This document shows positions 62,047 to 64,000 of a stretch of DNA of 64,000 nucleotides, in pieces. The notes under the pieces are model-generated. The model was given only the letters and a program-made list of their open reading frames with translations. It made no database searches and was not told the DNA's origin. The DNA is from Planctomycetaceae bacterium (GTDB lineage: Bacteria; Planctomycetota; Planctomycetia; Planctomycetales; Planctomycetaceae). The DNA lies in contig JAKFUG010000005.1 in the NCBI GenBank assembly GCA_021732785.1, positions 1 through 64,000 of the forward strand. Direction: 5' to 3'. How positions within the stretch are numbered: position 1 is the first letter of the stretch; every line of letters starts with the position of its first letter. A program made the position numbers and the translations under genes.

Positions 62047-62219
62047 GCTACCGATGGGGCCGCCAACTTTGCGGCACGGCTGACAATTCCGAGAAATCTG
62101 TCAGCATGGCGAAGACAGAATGACCAGCAGTTGGCACAGCGAAATGTTGTGCTGTCCGATCCGGCCAGGAACCGAAGCGGCGAATCGTCCGCAATCCGGC
62201 CGGAATCGGAGTTTCGTCA

Positions 62220-62958
62220 ATGCCGGATACCAACTTTCGCATATGGATGAATCGCCTGCACGCTGATCTCGGCGCACGTCCGGAATGGCCGCTGCTGTTG
62301 AGCTGGATGTTGGAGTCGAAGCTCCAGGACGAACAGCAGATCGAACGCCCCCTATACCGGAGCACGGATCCTGATTGATCGCACGGAACATCATCGCGAG
62401 GCAACCGTGCCGGAGAAACGTGCCGTTTACGGGTTATGTCGATGTTGTTGGCAGGAGTCTCACGGGTGCTTGCAGCTTGGCGAAGCATCCATCTGGCTGT
62501 TGGGTTATGAAATACCGAATCAACTCAGCGAAAGGAAACGCTGCGCTGATTTGCTGGGGATAACGGATCAGGGTGGCCTCGTGGTCTTTGAAGCCAAACT
62601 CGGCGAGAACGGCACCCATCCGCCGATTTCCGCAGTGCTCGAAGGGTTGGATTACCTTTCCTGTATGACCTCCCTTGGCACGTTCGCCCGATTGACGTTG
62701 GAATTCCAGGAATTGAAATCCAAGCTGCCTGTCCCTTCGGGCTTTGAGACAGTGACGCTCAATCCGGCCGCCACACCGATGGTCATTATTCTCGCCGACT
62801 CCGCCTATTTCGCGTTCCACGATCGTTCGGAACGAAGTACTGGCTGGCGCGATTTCGTGCGCTGCGACCCGATCATGAATTCCGTCAACATTCGCTTCGC
62901 AATCGCAGAACGCGATGCCGAGGGCATCTTCCGGCGCGATGTCACCTGGCTGACATAA
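62220..62958 (+). pseudogene. PD-(D/E)XK-like nuclease gene, possibly frameshifted
   Basis: Two overlapping frames seem to belong together. From ATG 62220 a 52-codon frame reads MPDTNFRIWMNRLHADLG and ends at TGA 62376-62378. The +1 frame then continues from about 62302 through RILIDRTEHHREATVPEKRA to TAA at 62956-62958. The second part holds CADLLGITDQGGLVVFEAKL, the D...E-x-K pattern on two strands of the PD-(D/E)XK nuclease fold. If intact without the first part, the gene would start at GTG 62407, preceded by GAGG 5-8 bases upstream, and encode 183 residues. It is therefore either a short nuclease-like protein or a gene broken by one frameshift near 62340-62375. It lies in the integrative element, where such nucleases are often defence or anti-defence genes. 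Confidence 0.5.
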
Positions 62959-62975
62959 AGCCAAGAAACTGCGGT

Positions 62976-64000
62976 TCAATTCACATCCAAGGTCTCGCCG
63001 TCCTTCAGAACTCGGACATTGCTCGCTATCGCCTGAAACCGATCCGGCTCGAATGTATGAATCGGGATAACCAGTTTGGCGTTGATTTGCTGAATCAGGT
63101 CGGCGATGTCTCCCGCATGGATATGACCGCTCGTATGGACTTTGATCAGGTCGCCGCCGACGTTTTCCAGAGCCGTGGTCACCGCCTGCGAGTCAGGGCG
63201 TTCGAGGTAGCCTTCCCAACGAGAATAGAGACATCGGGAGTGTTCCGGCAAGCTTCCGCCGAAGTCACTGTCCAACATGCTGGGGCGGAACAGCATCACG
63301 TACCGGGACGGATTGGATCGGATTTCCTCCATCCCAATCCTGGCCGGGGACATTAAAACAAAATGGTTTTCGAGTTGTTTTCTCCGGTAACTTTCCTCGA
63401 AGTATTTTGGGAAGAAAACTTTCACCCACTCGGTGGACTCCGGCCTCGGGATTGGAGTTTCTGACGCGATCAGGTGCATCACGAACGCGGTGTAGGCGTC
63501 AGCGACGAACACCCGTCCGGCCTTCTTGGTCGCCCTGAGAAACCCGACCAGCCGGTCGACGTGCTGTGGCGAGAATGAAGCCAGCACCAGTCCCGGTGCC
63601 GATTGAATGGACACGACGATCTGCTTTTCGAGGTCGTACTCGTTCGGCCCTCGGTGGTCAGGATGCCCGATGTGTGTTCCTTCCATCAGGAGTAGGTCGA
63701 TGTTCCGCGGCTTGACCGCGTCGACCAAGGCCCGGTGCATGCCCGGTTTCCGGCCATGAAGTCTAAGATCGCCGGAGTAAAGAACCGTCTTGCCCGCGGC
63801 TTCGATCAGGAACGCCTGACCGCCGTAGATCGAATGGTCGACGGAGTACGGGGTGATCGTGAACTCACCAATCTGAACCGGTTGCCCTGAGGTCAGGTCC
63901 CGCTGCCGTTCTCTCGGCAGAGCCGGCTGGCCAGCGAACCTGGCTCCGGCCAGCATCATCTTGCTCGTCCCGACACTGGCGTAGATCGGGATGTCGGGGT
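62976..64000 (-). CDS. Metallo-beta-lactamase fold hydrolase, RNase J/beta-CASP-like, N-terminus outside the window
   Basis: At least 341 residues; the frame is open to the window edge, so the start lies beyond 64,000 (an ATG at 63959 is internal, since IPIYASVGTS upstream continues the fold). The visible part has SVDHSIYGGQAFLIEAAGKT, VLYSGDLRLHGRK with metal-binding Asp and His, EGTHIG near mid-protein, and VHTSGHIHAGD with the late His of beta-CASP-type enzymes, then KLVIPIHTFEPDRF. Enzymes of this type are RNA nucleases such as RNase J. The first metal motif (HXHXDH) should lie in the missing part. It may be an accessory nuclease of the integrative element. Confidence 0.75.
   Translation of the reverse strand, partial: PDIPIYASVGTSKMMLAGARFAGQPALPRERQRDLTSGQPVQIGEFTITPYSVDHSIYGGQAFLIEAAGKTVLYSGDLRLHGRKPGMHRALVDAVKPRNIDLLLMEGTHIGHPDHRGPNEYDLEKQIVVSIQSAPGLVLASFSPQHVDRLVGFLRATKKAGRVFVADAYTAFVMHLIASETPIPRPESTEWVKVFFPKYFEESYRRKQLENHFVLMSPARIGMEEIRSNPSRYVMLFRPSMLDSDFGGSLPEHSRCLYSRWEGYLERPDSQAVTTALENVGGDLIKVHTSGHIHAGDIADLIQQINAKLVIPIHTFEPDRFQAIASNVRVLKDGETLDVN

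Noticed and set aside
62048-62488. Minus-strand open frame of 146 codons overlapping the nuclease-like gene
   Set aside because: It is rich in Arg, Ser and Cys, lacks a ribosome-binding site and lies opposite sequence with clear nuclease-like coding features.

Overview
The window is chromosomal DNA of a member of the Planctomycetota, probably class Planctomycetia. The evidence is the co-occurrence of families typical of that phylum: a DUF1559 prepilin-like protein with a C-terminal H-X9-DG motif, PVC-type dehydrogenase/cytochrome fusions, DUF1501, DUF1549/DUF1553 and DUF1552 proteins, large Ser/Thr kinases with secreted sensor regions, and an asparagine-synthase-led exopolysaccharide cluster. 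The genus cannot be told from the sequence. An lpxK gene indicates a lipid A outer membrane.

Layout. 1-5,300: end of a DUF3467 gene, a DUF1559 protein, a small lipoprotein and a large PVC-type cytochrome. 5,387-11,600: a Uma2 nuclease, a XylR/AraC regulator divergent from a Gfo/Idh/MocA oxidoreductase, two toxin-antitoxin pairs in tandem (DUF104/PIN and DUF433/DUF5615) and a secreted esterase. 11,790-20,300: a 1500-residue ThuA/PVC/cytochrome c fusion convergent with a DUF1549/1553...DUF1501 operon that carries a DUF4258 pair in its middle. 20,440-21,620: small membrane paralogues and a second BrnT/DUF4258-like pair. 21,820-31,590: polysaccharide cluster (asparagine synthase, acyltransferase, heparinase-like lyase, flippase, glycosyltransferase, polymerase-like protein). 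31,940-46,300: purH, a giant Ser/Thr kinase, a stand-alone HEAGH protease-like protein, thiL, DUF1552, an ExeA-like ATPase pair, def and fmt. 46,370-58,710: two-lobed alpha/beta hydrolase, secreted proteins, a kinase/EF-hand pair, an isocitrate-dehydrogenase-like enzyme, lpxK and a VWA protein. 58,997-64,000: tRNA-Arg(TCG) with an integrase whose 3' end runs antisense through it, the start of an integrative element that continues beyond the window and carries an excisionase-like gene, regulators, a PD-(D/E)XK-like gene that may be frameshifted, and an RNase J-like metallo-beta-lactamase.

The most unusual property is the density of long inverted repeats. Two architectures are visible. The first is REP/BIME-like: two short imperfect hairpins in inverted orientation, two of the pairs opening with GTAG and closing with CTAC. 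The second consists of long palindromes whose arms are built from degenerate short tandem units, purine-rich on one strand, sometimes nested two or three deep. They sit between genes, supply stop codons, and in at least four genes (both PVC cytochromes, the heparinase-like lyase and lpxK) they lie inside the reading frame and are translated. No transposase that could move them is encoded in the window.
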